64,000 bases of DNA from Streptomyces sp. JH34 (GCF_029428875.1 NZ_JAJSOO010000001.1:5518001-5582000); one strand, 5' to 3'. Positions 16,913 through 27,238 are shown, numbered from the stretch's first letter. Made by a program: numbers and translations. The notes: generated by a model from the letters alone, not told the origin.

Positions 16913-18910
16913 GTGCCGTCCAAGGAACCGCCGCGCCGCCGCGTCCCCGGCCCCGCGCGATCCCGGAACGCGGCGGGCGGACCGGGACGTGCCCGGCCCG
17001 CCGCCCGTGCCGAGGACCGCCGCCCACGGCGCCCGGCGACGACGGCGGGGAAACGCCGCGGCAGCTCACCGCAGTCCATCCGCCTGGGCAGCCCGCGCCC
17101 CCGGCTGCGCCTCATCAGCCTCTGCCTGACCCTCGTCATGCTGGCGTTCGTCGTCCGGCTGCTCCAGGTCCAGGCGGTCGACGCCAACGCGTACACCGCC
17201 AAGGCCGAGAAGAACCGCTACCTGGAGTACACGATCGCCGCCGAACGCGGAGAGATCACCGACCGCAGCGGAATCTCCCTGGCCACCAGCGTCGACGCGC
17301 ACGACATCACCGCCGACCCCAAGCTGTTCACCCCCGAGGACAGCAAGGCGCCGGACGCCCCGCAGCAGGCGGCGGCCCTGCTCGCCCCGATCCTCGGCAA
17401 GGACGAGGCCGAGCTGGCGAAGAAGCTGGCCACCCCGAAGAGCCGCTACACGGTCCTGGCGCGACGGCAGACCCCGCAGGTCTGGAAGCAGATCAAGGAC
17501 CTCAAGTCCGTCTTCGCGGAGAAGGCGGCCGAGGACAAGGCGAACGGCGGCGCCGGGGCCAACGTACTGGCCGGGGTCCTCCAGGAGCCGACCACCAGGC
17601 GCGTGTACCCCAACGGCAACCTCGCCGCCGGGATACTGGGATTCGTCAACGCCGAGGGGAAAGGCGGCGGCGGCCTCGAGGCACAGCTGAACAAGGAGCT
17701 CCAGGGCGAGGACGGCAAGATCCGCTACGCCCAGGCCGGCGGCCGCCCCGTGCCGACGGCCGGTTCCACGGAGATCCCGGCCGTCGCCGGCACCGACGTC
17801 GAGCTGACGATCGACCGCGACATCCAGTGGGCGGCCCAGCGCGCGATCGCCGACCAGGTCGAGAAGTCCGAGGCGGACCGCGGCTACGTGATCGTCCAGA
17901 ACACGAAGACCGGCGAGGTGCTGGCCATGGCCAACGCCCCGGGCTACGACCCGAACGACCTCGCGCAGAGCAATTCCGCCGCCCTGGGAAACGCGGCCCT
18001 CCAGGACGTGTACGAACCCGGCTCCACCAGCAAGGTCATGTCCATGGCCGCCGTGCTGGAGGAGGGCGCGGCCACGCCCGGTACGCACGTCACCGTCCCC
18101 AACCGGCTGCACCGCGGCGACCGGCTCTTCAGGGACGACATCGACCACCCCACCTGGTACCTCACCCTCAACGGGGTGCTCGCCAAGTCGAGCAACATCG
18201 GCACCATCCTGGCCACCGGGCAACTGGGGAAGACCCAGCCCGAGGCCAACAAGGTCCTGTACTCCTACCTGCGCAAATTCGGCCTCGGCAGCACCACCGG
18301 ACTCGACTACCCGGGTGAGTCGCCCGGCATCGTGGCCAAGCCCCAGGACTGGTCCACCTCGCAGCAGTACACGATCCCGTTCGGGCAGGGGCTCTCCCTC
18401 AACGCCATGCAGGCCGCCTCGGTCTACCAGACCATCGCCAACGGCGGGGTCCGGATCGAGCCGACCCTCGTCCGCGGGACCAAGGAGGCGGACGACCGCT
18501 ACACCGCGTCGGACGCGCCGAAGCGGACGCGGGTGGTCAGCGAGAAGACGGCCAAGACCCTGGCGAAGATGCTCGAGTCCGTCGTGGACGACCGGGAAGG
18601 CACCGGGACGAAGGCCCACATCCAGGGCTACCGGGTCGCGGGCAAGACGGGCACGGCCAACCGGGTCGACCCGGTGCGCGGTGTCTACAAGGGCTACACC
18701 GCGTCCTTCGCGGGCTTCGCACCGGCCGACGATCCGCAGGTCACCGTCTACTGCGCCATCCAGAACCCCACCGAGGGAAGCTACTTCGGCGGTCAGATCT
18801 GCGGCCCGATCTACAAGAAGGTCATGGAGTTCGCCCTCAAGACCCTCCAGACACCGCCGTCCGGCAGCGCCCCAGCCCGGCTGCCGGTGTCCTTCAAGCC
18901 CGGCGAGTGA
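16913..18910 (+). CDS. ftsI: Septal peptidoglycan transpeptidase FtsI (class B PBP3)
   Basis: 665 residues from GTG 16913, four bases after the ftsL stop. A long basic, disordered N-terminus (1-60) precedes one membrane helix (about 66-85). The pedestal domain follows, and the penicillin-binding transpeptidase domain carries Ser371-x-x-Lys374 (STSK), SxN at 426-428 (SSN) and KTGT at 578-581. It cross-links septal peptidoglycan together with FtsW. A 161-base gap follows before murE, the largest within the precursor genes, and could contain a promoter. Confidence 0.96.
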   Translation: MPSKEPPRRRVPGPARSRNAAGGPGRARPAARAEDRRPRRPATTAGKRRGSSPQSIRLGSPRPRLRLISLCLTLVMLAFVVRLLQVQAVDANAYTAKAEKNRYLEYTIAAERGEITDRSGISLATSVDAHDITADPKLFTPEDSKAPDAPQQAAALLAPILGKDEAELAKKLATPKSRYTVLARRQTPQVWKQIKDLKSVFAEKAAEDKANGGAGANVLAGVLQEPTTRRVYPNGNLAAGILGFVNAEGKGGGGLEAQLNKELQGEDGKIRYAQAGGRPVPTAGSTEIPAVAGTDVELTIDRDIQWAAQRAIADQVEKSEADRGYVIVQNTKTGEVLAMANAPGYDPNDLAQSNSAALGNAALQDVYEPGSTSKVMSMAAVLEEGAATPGTHVTVPNRLHRGDRLFRDDIDHPTWYLTLNGVLAKSSNIGTILATGQLGKTQPEANKVLYSYLRKFGLGSTTGLDYPGESPGIVAKPQDWSTSQQYTIPFGQGLSLNAMQAASVYQTIANGGVRIEPTLVRGTKEADDRYTASDAPKRTRVVSEKTAKTLAKMLESVVDDREGTGTKAHIQGYRVAGKTGTANRVDPVRGVYKGYTASFAGFAPADDPQVTVYCAIQNPTEGSYFGGQICGPIYKKVMEFALKTLQTPPSGSAPARLPVSFKPGE

Positions 18911-19071
18911 TCCGGGGATCCCCAGTGACGACCATCACCCCTGATCCCGGGAACCGGAACGAGGAGTACCGCCACCCTGGCCCCTCACTTAGCGAGAGGC
19001 CCGGTCCGCCCGGTACGCTCACCGCCGTGCCCCACGCCGATCAGTTCCAAACCACTCAGAAGGACGCGCCT

Positions 19072-20652
19072 GTGACCTACCCGGGAGCGCCCCGACCGGA
19101 CCGGCTCAGGCCGACGCCGCTCGGAGAGCTGGCAGCCCGGCTCGGTGCCGGACCGCAGGACGCCGGTGAGGTCACCGGCATCACCCACGACTCCCGGGCC
19201 GTACGCCCGGGGGACGTGTACGCGGCTCTGCCCGGTGCCCGCCTCCACGGCGCCGACTTCTCCGCGCAGGCCGCAGGCCTCGGCGCCGCCGCGATCCTCA
19301 CCGACCCGGCAGGCGCCGAGCGCGCCGCCGCCACCGGACTCCCGGTCCTCGTCACCGACGACCCGCGCGGCCGGATGGGCGACATCGCGGCCGAGATCTA
19401 CGGACGGCCCGGCGTCGGTCTCCTCCAGATCGGGATCACCGGAACGTCCGGCAAGACCACCACCGCGTACCTCGTCGAAGGCGGGCTGCGCGGCGCCGGC
19501 CGCAGCACCGGGCTGATCGGCACCGTCGAGATGCGGATCGGTGACGAGCGCATCAAGTCGGAGCGCACCACCCCGGAAGCCACGGACCTCCAGGCCCTGT
19601 TCGCCGTCATGCGCGAACGCGGTGTCGAGGCCGTGGCCATGGAGGTCTCCAGCCACGCCCTGGTGCTCGGGCGGGTCGACGGCTGCGTCTTCGACGTCGC
19701 CGTGTTCAACAACCTCAGCCCGGAGCACATGGAGTTCCACTCCGGGATGGAGGACTACTTCCAGGCCAAGGCACGGCTGTTCACCCCGGAGCGCAGCAGG
19801 ATCGGCGTCGTCAACTTCGACGACGAGTACGGCCGCAGGCTGGTGAAGGAGGCGTCCGTCCCGGTCGTCACCTTCTCCGCGGAGGGCCACCCGGATGCCG
19901 AGTGGCGCGCCGAGGACGTCGAGGTCGGCCCCCGGGACAGCAGCTTCACCGTGATCGGCCCCAAGGGCGAGCGCATCACCGCCAGGGCCCCGCTGCCCGG
20001 CCCGTTCAACGTCGCCAACACCCTCGCCGCCATCGTCACCCTGGCCGTCGCGGGCGTCGACCCGCAGACCGCCGCCGACGGCGTCGCGGCCGTCCCCGGT
20101 GTCCCCGGCCGGCTGGAACGGGTCGACGCCGGACAGCCGTACCTCGCGGTCGTGGACTACGCGCACAAGACCGACGCCGTCGAGTCCGTCCTGCGGTCCC
20201 TGCGGAAGGTCACCGAGGGCCGGGTGCACATCGTGCTCGGCTGCGGTGGCGACCGGGACACGACGAAGCGCGGCCCGATGGGCGCCGCCGCGGCCCGGCT
20301 GGCCGACACCGCCGTACTGACCTCCGACAACCCCCGCTCCGAGGACCCCCTCGCGATCCTCGCCGCGATGCTCTCCGGCGCCGCCGAGGTACCCGTCCAC
20401 GAGCGCGGCGACGTGCTCGTCGACGCCGACCGGGCGGCGGCCATCGCCGCCGCGGTCGCCCGGGCCGAGCCCGGCGACACCGTGCTGGTGGCCGGAAAGG
20501 GACACGAACAGGGGCAGGACATCCACGGCGTGGTACGTCCCTTCGACGACCGCAAGGTCCTGCGCGAGGCCATCGAGCGCTCGGGACGCACAGGCGCCGG
20601 GCACGCCTCACCGGGCCGCGTACACACCCACGAGAACAACAGTCAGGGATGA
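19072..20652 (+). CDS. murE: UDP-MurNAc-L-Ala-D-Glu:diaminopimelate ligase MurE
   Basis: 526 residues from GTG 19072 (VTYPGAPRPDRL), preceded by AGAAGGA; earlier in-frame GTGs exist but would add a poorly conserved leader. The ATP loop is GTSGKTTT (124-131). The DNPR motif (419-422, in LTSDNPRSEDP) is characteristic of MurE enzymes that add diaminopimelate rather than lysine; Streptomyces use the LL isomer. It catalyses the third amino-acid addition to the UDP-MurNAc peptide in the cytoplasm. The central Mur ligase and C-terminal domains are complete. Confidence 0.95.
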   Translation: MTYPGAPRPDRLRPTPLGELAARLGAGPQDAGEVTGITHDSRAVRPGDVYAALPGARLHGADFSAQAAGLGAAAILTDPAGAERAAATGLPVLVTDDPRGRMGDIAAEIYGRPGVGLLQIGITGTSGKTTTAYLVEGGLRGAGRSTGLIGTVEMRIGDERIKSERTTPEATDLQALFAVMRERGVEAVAMEVSSHALVLGRVDGCVFDVAVFNNLSPEHMEFHSGMEDYFQAKARLFTPERSRIGVVNFDDEYGRRLVKEASVPVVTFSAEGHPDAEWRAEDVEVGPRDSSFTVIGPKGERITARAPLPGPFNVANTLAAIVTLAVAGVDPQTAADGVAAVPGVPGRLERVDAGQPYLAVVDYAHKTDAVESVLRSLRKVTEGRVHIVLGCGGDRDTTKRGPMGAAAARLADTAVLTSDNPRSEDPLAILAAMLSGAAEVPVHERGDVLVDADRAAAIAAAVARAEPGDTVLVAGKGHEQGQDIHGVVRPFDDRKVLREAIERSGRTGAGHASPGRVHTHENNSQG

Positions 20653-20656
20653 CCAA

Positions 20657-22075
20657 GTGATCGCCCTTTCCCTCGCCGAGATCGCCGGAATCGTCGGCGG
20701 GCAGCCGCACGACGTACCGGACCCGTCCGCCACCGTCACCGGCCCCGTCGTCATCGACTCCAGGGAGGTGCGGCAGGGCTCCCTGTTCGCCGCGTTCGCG
20801 GGCGAGCGGGTCGACGGCCACGACTACGCGGAGCGCGCCGTCGAGGCGGGTGCCGCGGCCGTGCTCGCGGCCCGCCCCGTCGGCGTCCCGGCGATCGTCG
20901 TCGACGACGTCGTGGCCGCCCTCGGCGCCCTCGCGCGCGCCGCCGTCGAACGCCTCGGCACCACCGTCGTCGCGCTGACCGGCTCGGCGGGCAAGACGTC
21001 CACGAAGGACCTGATCGCCCAGATCCTGGAACGCAAGGCGCCCACGGTCTGGACACCCGGCTCCCTCAACAACGAGATCGGACTGCCGCTCACCGCGCTG
21101 CGCGCCACGGCGGAAACCCGCCATCTCGTGCTCGAGATGGGCGCGCGCGGCATCGGTCACATCCAGTACCTCGCCGGCCTGACGCCGCCTCGGATCGGCC
21201 TGGTCCTCAACGTGGGCAGCGCCCACATCGGGGAGTTCGGCAGCCGCGAGGCGATCGCCCAGGCCAAGGGAGAGCTCGTCGAGGTCCTCCCCGAGGACGG
21301 CGCCGCGATCCTGAACGCCGACGACCCGCTCGTCCGCGCGATGGCGTCCCGTACAAAAGCCCGGGTGCTCCTCTTCGGAGAGGCCCCGGATGCGGACGTA
21401 CGGGGAGAAGACGTGCGGCTCACGGACGACGGACGGCCCGCTTTCGCCCTCCACACACCCACCGGGTGCAGCGACGTGACCTTGCGCCTGTACGGTGAGC
21501 ACCACGTGTCGAACGCGCTCGCCGCGGCCGCCGTCGCCCATGAGTTGGGCATGTCCGTGACCGAGATCGCCGATGCGCTCTCCGGGGCGGGCACCCTCTC
21601 CCGCTGGCGCATGGAGGTCACCGAGCGTCCGGACGGTGTGACGGTCGTCAACGACGCCTACAACGCGAACCCCGAATCCATGAAGGCCGCACTCCGTGCG
21701 CTGGCCGCCATGGGCAAGGCCCGACAGGCAGCCGGGGGGCGCACGTGGGCGGTGCTCGGTCAGATGGCCGAGCTCGGTGACGCGTCGCTCGCCGAGCACG
21801 ACGCGGTCGGACGGCTCGCCGTCCGGCTCAACGTCAGCAAGCTCGTCGCTGTCGGAGGGCAAGAAGCCTCCTGGCTGCAACTGGGCGCATATAACGAGGG
21901 TTCGTGGGGTGAGGAGTCGGTGCACGTGTCCGACGCACAGGCGGCCGTCGACCTGTTGCGCAGTGAACTGCGCCCGGGAGACGTCGTGCTGGTGAAGGCG
22001 TCCCGGTCGGTCGGCCTGGAGAAGGTCGCCCTGGCACTGCTGGAGACGACCGAGGGCGAGGTCGCCGTCCGATGA
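20657..22075 (+). CDS. murF: UDP-MurNAc-tripeptide:D-Ala-D-Ala ligase MurF
   Basis: 472 residues from GTG 20657, four bases after murE. The ATP loop is GSAGKTST (109-116). Conserved blocks include TPGSLNNEIGLPLTALRA, LEMGARGIGHI and NDAYNANPESMKAALRAL. It adds D-Ala-D-Ala to complete the UDP-MurNAc-pentapeptide. Its stop overlaps the mraY start (ATGA), indicating coupled translation. ddl, which makes the dipeptide, is not in the window. Confidence 0.96.
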   Translation: MIALSLAEIAGIVGGQPHDVPDPSATVTGPVVIDSREVRQGSLFAAFAGERVDGHDYAERAVEAGAAAVLAARPVGVPAIVVDDVVAALGALARAAVERLGTTVVALTGSAGKTSTKDLIAQILERKAPTVWTPGSLNNEIGLPLTALRATAETRHLVLEMGARGIGHIQYLAGLTPPRIGLVLNVGSAHIGEFGSREAIAQAKGELVEVLPEDGAAILNADDPLVRAMASRTKARVLLFGEAPDADVRGEDVRLTDDGRPAFALHTPTGCSDVTLRLYGEHHVSNALAAAAVAHELGMSVTEIADALSGAGTLSRWRMEVTERPDGVTVVNDAYNANPESMKAALRALAAMGKARQAAGGRTWAVLGQMAELGDASLAEHDAVGRLAVRLNVSKLVAVGGQEASWLQLGAYNEGSWGEESVHVSDAQAAVDLLRSELRPGDVVLVKASRSVGLEKVALALLETTEGEVAVR

Positions 22076-23142
22076 GGCAGATCCTCTTCGCGGGGGCCAT
22101 AGGGCTCTTCCTGACCCTGGTCGGAACCCCGCTGCTGATCAAACTTCTGGCCCGCAAGGGCTACGGGCAGTTCATCCGGGACGACGGCCCGCGTACCCAC
22201 GGCAGCAAAAAGGGCACGCCCACCATGGGTGGCATCGCCTTCATCCTGGCCACGATCATCGCTTACGTACTGGCCAAGGTGATCACCGGCGAGGAGATGC
22301 GCTTCTCCGGTGTGCTCGTCCTCTTCCTGATGGCCGGGATGGGTCTCGTCGGCTTCCTCGACGACTACATCAAGATCGTGAAGCAGCGCTCGCTCGGGCT
22401 GCGTGCCAAGGCCAAGATGGCCGGCCAGCTGATCGTCGGCATCGCGTTCGCCGTGCTCTCGCTCCAGTTCGCCGACCTCCGGGGCAACACCCCGGCCTCC
22501 ACCCGGCTCTCCTTCGTCGAGGACTTCGGCTGGTCCATCGGACCGGTGCTCTTCGTGGTCTGGGCGCTGTTCATGATCCTGGCCATGTCCAACGGCGTGA
22601 ACCTGACGGACGGTCTGGACGGACTGGCCACCGGCGCGTCGGTGATGGTCTTCGGCGCGTACACCTTCATCGGGCTGTGGCAGTTCCAGGAGTCCTGCGC
22701 CAACGCCACCACACTCACCAACCCCGAAGCCTGCTTCGAGGTACGCGACCCACTCGATCTCGCGGTCGTCGCCTCGGCCCTGATGGGCGCCTGCTTCGGA
22801 TTCCTGTGGTGGAACACCTCGCCCGCGAAGATCTTCATGGGTGACACCGGTTCCCTCGCCCTCGGCGGCGCGCTCGCGGGCCTCGCGATCTGCTCCCGCA
22901 CCGAGTTCCTGATGGCCATCCTCGGCGGCCTCTTCGTGATGATCACCATGTCCGTGGTCATCCAGGTCGGCTCGTTCAAGATGACCGGCAAGCGGGTCTT
23001 CCGCATGGCCCCGCTCCAGCACCACTTCGAACTCAAGGGGTGGTCCGAAGTCCTTGTCGTGGTCCGCTTCTGGATCATCCAGGGCATGTGCGTGATCGTC
23101 GGACTGGGCCTCTTCTACGCGGGATGGGCAGCCAAGAAGTGA
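22072..23142 (+). CDS. mraY: Phospho-MurNAc-pentapeptide transferase MraY
   Basis: 356 residues from ATG 22072. It is a ten-helix membrane enzyme with the catalytic and Mg-binding motifs DDYIK (97-101), NLTDGLDGLA and FMGDTGSLALGG, and the HHFELKGW loop. It transfers phospho-MurNAc-pentapeptide to undecaprenyl phosphate, making lipid I at the inner face of the membrane. Its GTGA end overlaps the murD start. Confidence 0.97.
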   Translation: MRQILFAGAIGLFLTLVGTPLLIKLLARKGYGQFIRDDGPRTHGSKKGTPTMGGIAFILATIIAYVLAKVITGEEMRFSGVLVLFLMAGMGLVGFLDDYIKIVKQRSLGLRAKAKMAGQLIVGIAFAVLSLQFADLRGNTPASTRLSFVEDFGWSIGPVLFVVWALFMILAMSNGVNLTDGLDGLATGASVMVFGAYTFIGLWQFQESCANATTLTNPEACFEVRDPLDLAVVASALMGACFGFLWWNTSPAKIFMGDTGSLALGGALAGLAICSRTEFLMAILGGLFVMITMSVVIQVGSFKMTGKRVFRMAPLQHHFELKGWSEVLVVVRFWIIQGMCVIVGLGLFYAGWAAKK

Positions 23143-24557
23143 GCAACGTGGACTGGCAGGGCAAGCACGTCACCGTGGCCGGGCTCGGCGTCAGCGGGAT
23201 CCCCGCGGCCCGCGCCCTGCACGAGCGGGGCGCCGTCGTCACCGTCGTCAACGACGGCGACGACGAGCGCTCCCGCACACAGGCCGCCGAACTGGAGGCG
23301 CTCGGCATCACCGTGCGCCTCGGTGACGGCGACACCCTGCCCGCGTCCACCGAGCTCGTCGTCACGGCCCCCGGCTGGAAGCCCGGCAAGCCGCTCTTCC
23401 AGGCAGCCGCCGAGGCGGACGTACCCGTCTGGGGCGACGTCGAACTCGCCTGGCGGCTGCGGGGGCCCGGTGCCGCGCCGTGGCTCGCGGTCACCGGAAC
23501 CAACGGCAAGACCACGACCGTGCGGATGCTCGCCTCGATCCTCGAGGCGGCCGGCCTGCGCACGGCGGCCGTCGGGAACATCGGGGTCTCCCTGCTGGAC
23601 GCGGTGCTCGGCGACGAGACGTACGACGTCCTCGCCGTCGAGCTCTCCAGCTACCAGCTCCACTGGGCGCCCTCGCTGCGCGCGCACTCCGGGGCCGTCC
23701 TCAACCTGGCCCCGGACCACCTCGACTGGCACGGCTCCATGGCCGGTTACGCCGCCGACAAGGGTCGGATCTACGAGGGCAACAGCGTCGCCTGCGTGTA
23801 CAACGCGCAGGACGCGGCGACCGAGGACCTCGTCCGCGAGGCCGACGTCGAGGAGGGCTGCCGGGCCATCGGCTTCACCCTCGGCACACCGGGTCCCTCG
23901 CAGCTCGGCGTGGTCGACGGGATCCTCGTCGACCGGGCCTTCGTCGCCAACCGGCAGAAGCAGGCCCAGGAGCTCGCCGAGGTCGGCGACGTCGATCCGC
24001 CGGCCCCCCACAACATCGCCAACGCGCTGGCCGCGGCGGCGCTGGCCCGCGCCTTCGGAGTGGAGCCCGTCGCCGTGCGCGACGGTCTCCGTGCCTTCCG
24101 CCCCGACGCCCACCGCATCGAACACGTCGCCGACGTGGCCGGTGTCACGTACATCGACGACTCCAAGGCGACCAACACCCACGCCGCCGAGGCCTCCCTC
24201 GCCGCCTACGAGCCGGTCGTCTGGATCGCCGGCGGTCTGGCGAAGGGCGCCACCTTCGACGGACTCGTCACGGGGGCCGCGAAGCGGCTGCGGGGCGTCG
24301 TGCTGATGGGCGCCGACCGGGCACTCATCGGCGAAGCCCTGGCGCGACACGCCCCCGAGGTACCGGTGGTCGACCTCGACCGGACAGACACTGGGGCGAT
24401 GTCCGCCGCGGTCCTCGAAGCGGCACGCCTGGCCCGGCCGGGCGACACCGTCCTGCTGGCCCCGGCCTGCGCCTCGATGGACATGTTCGTCAACTACAAC
24501 AAGCGGGGCGAGGCGTTCGCGGACGCGGTCCGCCGACTCGCCGACGAGAGCGCCTGA
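23139..24557 (+). CDS. murD: UDP-MurNAc-L-Ala:D-Glu ligase MurD
   Basis: 472 residues from GTG 23139, overlapping the mraY stop as GTGA; GTG 23148 is an alternative. The N-terminal Rossmann-like motif is VAGLGVSGIPAARAL, the ATP loop is GTNGKTTT (120-127), and the C-terminal domain ends with LLAPACASMDMFVNYNKRGEAF, a typical MurD signature. It adds D-glutamate to UDP-MurNAc-L-Ala. In the pathway it acts before MurE even though the gene lies after it. Confidence 0.96.
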   Translation: MSNVDWQGKHVTVAGLGVSGIPAARALHERGAVVTVVNDGDDERSRTQAAELEALGITVRLGDGDTLPASTELVVTAPGWKPGKPLFQAAAEADVPVWGDVELAWRLRGPGAAPWLAVTGTNGKTTTVRMLASILEAAGLRTAAVGNIGVSLLDAVLGDETYDVLAVELSSYQLHWAPSLRAHSGAVLNLAPDHLDWHGSMAGYAADKGRIYEGNSVACVYNAQDAATEDLVREADVEEGCRAIGFTLGTPGPSQLGVVDGILVDRAFVANRQKQAQELAEVGDVDPPAPHNIANALAAAALARAFGVEPVAVRDGLRAFRPDAHRIEHVADVAGVTYIDDSKATNTHAAEASLAAYEPVVWIAGGLAKGATFDGLVTGAAKRLRGVVLMGADRALIGEALARHAPEVPVVDLDRTDTGAMSAAVLEAARLARPGDTVLLAPACASMDMFVNYNKRGEAFADAVRRLADESA

Positions 24558-24679
24558 CGGGCCCGGCCCCCGCGTCGTACCGTGCCGGGGACCGGAGCGT
24601 CCGGGACCCGGTCACGAGCAGCACCGCCGGGGCCCAGCCCCCGCGGCAGCCCCGGGCACGAACAGAGGGGACAGCGACA

Positions 24680-26137
24680 ATGCCGGCCGACGAGAGCTCA
24701 GCCGCGAGCGGGAGCGACCGCTCACGGGCGGGCGCGGCGATCAGCCGGGCGCTCACCCCGCCCCTGCTCGCCGGGCCGCTGCCCGCGGGACCCGGACCCC
24801 TCGCCGGGCTGGCCCTGCGGAGCCGGCCCGCCACCGGTTCCCGGCGGCCCCCCGCGCCGCGCGGCGGCCGGGGAGCGGGCACACCGCCCCGGCCGAGCCG
24901 CGGGGCCGGGGTGCGACGGGCGTACGAGCGGGCACGACGGGCCTGGGACCGCCCTCTGACGGCGTACTACCTGATTCTCGGCGCAGGGCTGCTGATCACC
25001 GTCCTGGGCCTCGTCATGGTCTACTCGGCCTCGATGATCAAGGCACTGGAGCTGTCCAGGCCCAGCACCTACTTCTTCCGCAAACAGTTCATCGCCGCCG
25101 TGATCGGGGCCGGGCTGATGCTGCTGGCCTCCCGGATGCCCCTCAAGCTCCACCGGGCGCTCGCCTACCCCCTGCTCGCGGGCACGGTCTTCCTGATGGT
25201 CCTGGTCCAGGTGCCCGGGATAGGGATGTCGGTCAACGGCAACCAGAACTGGATCTACCTGGGCGGTCCGTTCCAGCTCCAGCCCAGCGAGTTCGGCAAG
25301 CTCGCCCTGATCCTCTGGGGCGCCGACCTGCTCGCCCGGAAGCAGGACAAGCGGCTCCTGACCCAGTGGAAGCACATGCTGGTGCCGCTGGTGCCGGTCG
25401 CCTTCATGCTGCTCGGACTGATCATGCTCGGCGGCGACATGGGCACCGCGATCATCCTCACCGCGATCCTCTTCGGTCTGCTCTGGCTGGCCGGGGCCCC
25501 CACCAGGCTCTTCGCCGGGGTGCTCGCCTCCGCCGCACTCATCGGATTCCTGCTCATCAAGACCAGCCCCAACCGGATGTCCCGGCTGGCCTGCATCGGC
25601 GCGTCCGAGCCGGGCCCCGGCGACTCGTGCTGGCAGGCGGTGCACGGAATCTACGCGCTCGCGTCCGGCGGATGGTTCGGTTCAGGGCTCGGCGCGAGTG
25701 TGGAAAAATGGGGTCAACTTCCCGAGCCGCACACCGACTTCATCTTCGCCATCACCGGGGAGGAACTGGGCCTGGCGGGGACGCTGTCGGTGCTGGCCCT
25801 CTTCGCGGCTCTAGGCTATGCGGGTATCCGCGTGGCCGGACGCACGGAGGACCCCTTCGTGAGGTACGCAGCGGGAGGCGTGACCACCTGGATCACGGCG
25901 CAGGCCGTGATCAACATCGGTGCGGTGCTCGGCCTGTTGCCGATCGCCGGTGTCCCGCTGCCGCTGTTCTCCTACGGGGGCTCGGCCCTGCTGCCGACCA
26001 TGTTCGCCGTGGGGCTCATGATCGCCTTCGCGCGGGAGGACCCTGCGGCGAGAGCGGCCCTGGCCATGCGGAGGCCCGGGGTCAGATGGAAGACGATGAG
26101 ACGGCGCGTCATGAAGCGTCCGTCCGGAGAGCGGTGA
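24680..26137 (+). CDS. ftsW: Lipid II polymerase FtsW (SEDS glycosyltransferase)
   Basis: 485 residues from ATG 24680, preceded by GAGGGGA. The first 95 residues are Ala/Pro/Arg-rich and cytoplasmic. About ten membrane helices follow, with SEDS motifs such as NQNWIYLGGPFQLQPSEFGKLALI, a large extracytoplasmic loop containing LPEPHTDFIFAITGEELG, and GVPLPLFSYGGSAL. FtsW polymerises septal glycan and pairs with FtsI. A 122-base gap separates it from murD. Confidence 0.96.
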   Translation: MPADESSAASGSDRSRAGAAISRALTPPLLAGPLPAGPGPLAGLALRSRPATGSRRPPAPRGGRGAGTPPRPSRGAGVRRAYERARRAWDRPLTAYYLILGAGLLITVLGLVMVYSASMIKALELSRPSTYFFRKQFIAAVIGAGLMLLASRMPLKLHRALAYPLLAGTVFLMVLVQVPGIGMSVNGNQNWIYLGGPFQLQPSEFGKLALILWGADLLARKQDKRLLTQWKHMLVPLVPVAFMLLGLIMLGGDMGTAIILTAILFGLLWLAGAPTRLFAGVLASAALIGFLLIKTSPNRMSRLACIGASEPGPGDSCWQAVHGIYALASGGWFGSGLGASVEKWGQLPEPHTDFIFAITGEELGLAGTLSVLALFAALGYAGIRVAGRTEDPFVRYAAGGVTTWITAQAVINIGAVLGLLPIAGVPLPLFSYGGSALLPTMFAVGLMIAFAREDPAARAALAMRRPGVRWKTMRRRVMKRPSGER

Positions 26138-26143
26138 ATTTCG

Positions 26144-27238
26144 GTGCATGTCGTACTCGCCGGCGGGGGGACCGCCGGGCACATCGAGCCCGCGCTTGCC
26201 CTCGCAGACGCCCTGCGGAGGCAGGACCCGACCGTGGGAATCACTGCCCTCGGCACGGAACGCGGACTCGAGACCAGGCTCGTACCCGAGCGGGGGTACG
26301 ACCTGGCACTGATCCCTGCCGTGCCGCTGCCGCGCAAGCCCACACCCGAGCTGATCACCGTCCCGGGACGGCTGCGCGGCACCATCAAGGCCGCCGAGCA
26401 GATCCTGGAGCGGACCAAGGCGGACTGCGTGGTCGGCTTCGGCGGCTACGTCGCCCTGCCCGGCTACCTGGCGGCCAAACGCGTCGGCGTCCCGATCGTC
26501 GTCCACGAGGCCAACGCCAGGCCGGGCCTGGCCAACAAGATCGGTTCGCGGTACGCCCACGGGGTCGCCGTCTCCACCCCGGACAGCAAGCTGCGCGGCG
26601 CCCGCTACATCGGTATCCCGCTCCGCCGGACGATCGCCACCCTCGACCGGGCGCGGGTCCGTCCTGAGGCGCGTGCCGCGTTCGGGCTCGACCCCAACCT
26701 GCCGACCCTGCTCGTCTCCGGCGGCTCGCAGGGCGCCCGCCACCTCAACGAGGTGGTCACGCGGATCGCACCGCTGCTCCAGCGGTCCGGAATCCAGATC
26801 CTCCACGTGGTCGGGCCGAAGAACGAATTGCCGCGTATCGACAACATGCCCGGGATGCCGCCCTACATCCCGGTACCGTACGTGGACCGGATGGATCTCG
26901 CGTACGCCGCGGCCGACATGATGCTCTGCCGCGCGGGTGCGATGACCGTCGCCGAGCTCTCCGCCGTCGGACTGCCCGCCGCCTACGTCCCGTTGCCCAT
27001 CGGCAACGGCGAACAGCGGCTGAACGCCCAGCCGGTGGTCAACGCCGGCGGTGGTCTGCTGGTGGACGACGCGGCGCTGACCCCGGAATGGGTGCAGGGC
27101 AACGTCCTCCCGGTGCTCTCGGATCCGCACCGGCTGTACGAGATGTCCCGCGCGGCCGCCGAGTTCGGGCGCAGGGACGCCGACGACCTGCTCGTCGGCA
27201 TGGTGTACGAGGCGATCGCCGCACGCCGACAGGCGTGA
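26144..27238 (+). CDS. murG: UDP-GlcNAc:lipid I GlcNAc transferase MurG
   Basis: 364 residues from GTG 26144, six bases after ftsW. It has the N-terminal Gly-rich loop GGGTAGH (7-13), FGGYVALPGYLAA, HEANARPGLANKIG, the second Gly loop SGGSQGARHLN and the donor-site segment LCRAGAMTVAELSAVGLPA. It converts lipid I to lipid II on the inner membrane surface. In many bacteria murC follows murG; here ftsQ does. Confidence 0.96.
   Translation: MHVVLAGGGTAGHIEPALALADALRRQDPTVGITALGTERGLETRLVPERGYDLALIPAVPLPRKPTPELITVPGRLRGTIKAAEQILERTKADCVVGFGGYVALPGYLAAKRVGVPIVVHEANARPGLANKIGSRYAHGVAVSTPDSKLRGARYIGIPLRRTIATLDRARVRPEARAAFGLDPNLPTLLVSGGSQGARHLNEVVTRIAPLLQRSGIQILHVVGPKNELPRIDNMPGMPPYIPVPYVDRMDLAYAAADMMLCRAGAMTVAELSAVGLPAAYVPLPIGNGEQRLNAQPVVNAGGGLLVDDAALTPEWVQGNVLPVLSDPHRLYEMSRAAAEFGRRDADDLLVGMVYEAIAARRQA

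Noticed and set aside
18907..19071. Longer N-terminus for MurE from ATG 18907
   Set aside because: The added 55 residues are low complexity and overlap the ftsI stop. GTG 19072 has the ribosome binding site and the usual family start.
18985..20604. 539-codon open frame antisense to murE
   Set aside because: Very GC-rich DNA leaves long open antisense frames. The product has no domain, and the plus-strand MurE is unambiguous.
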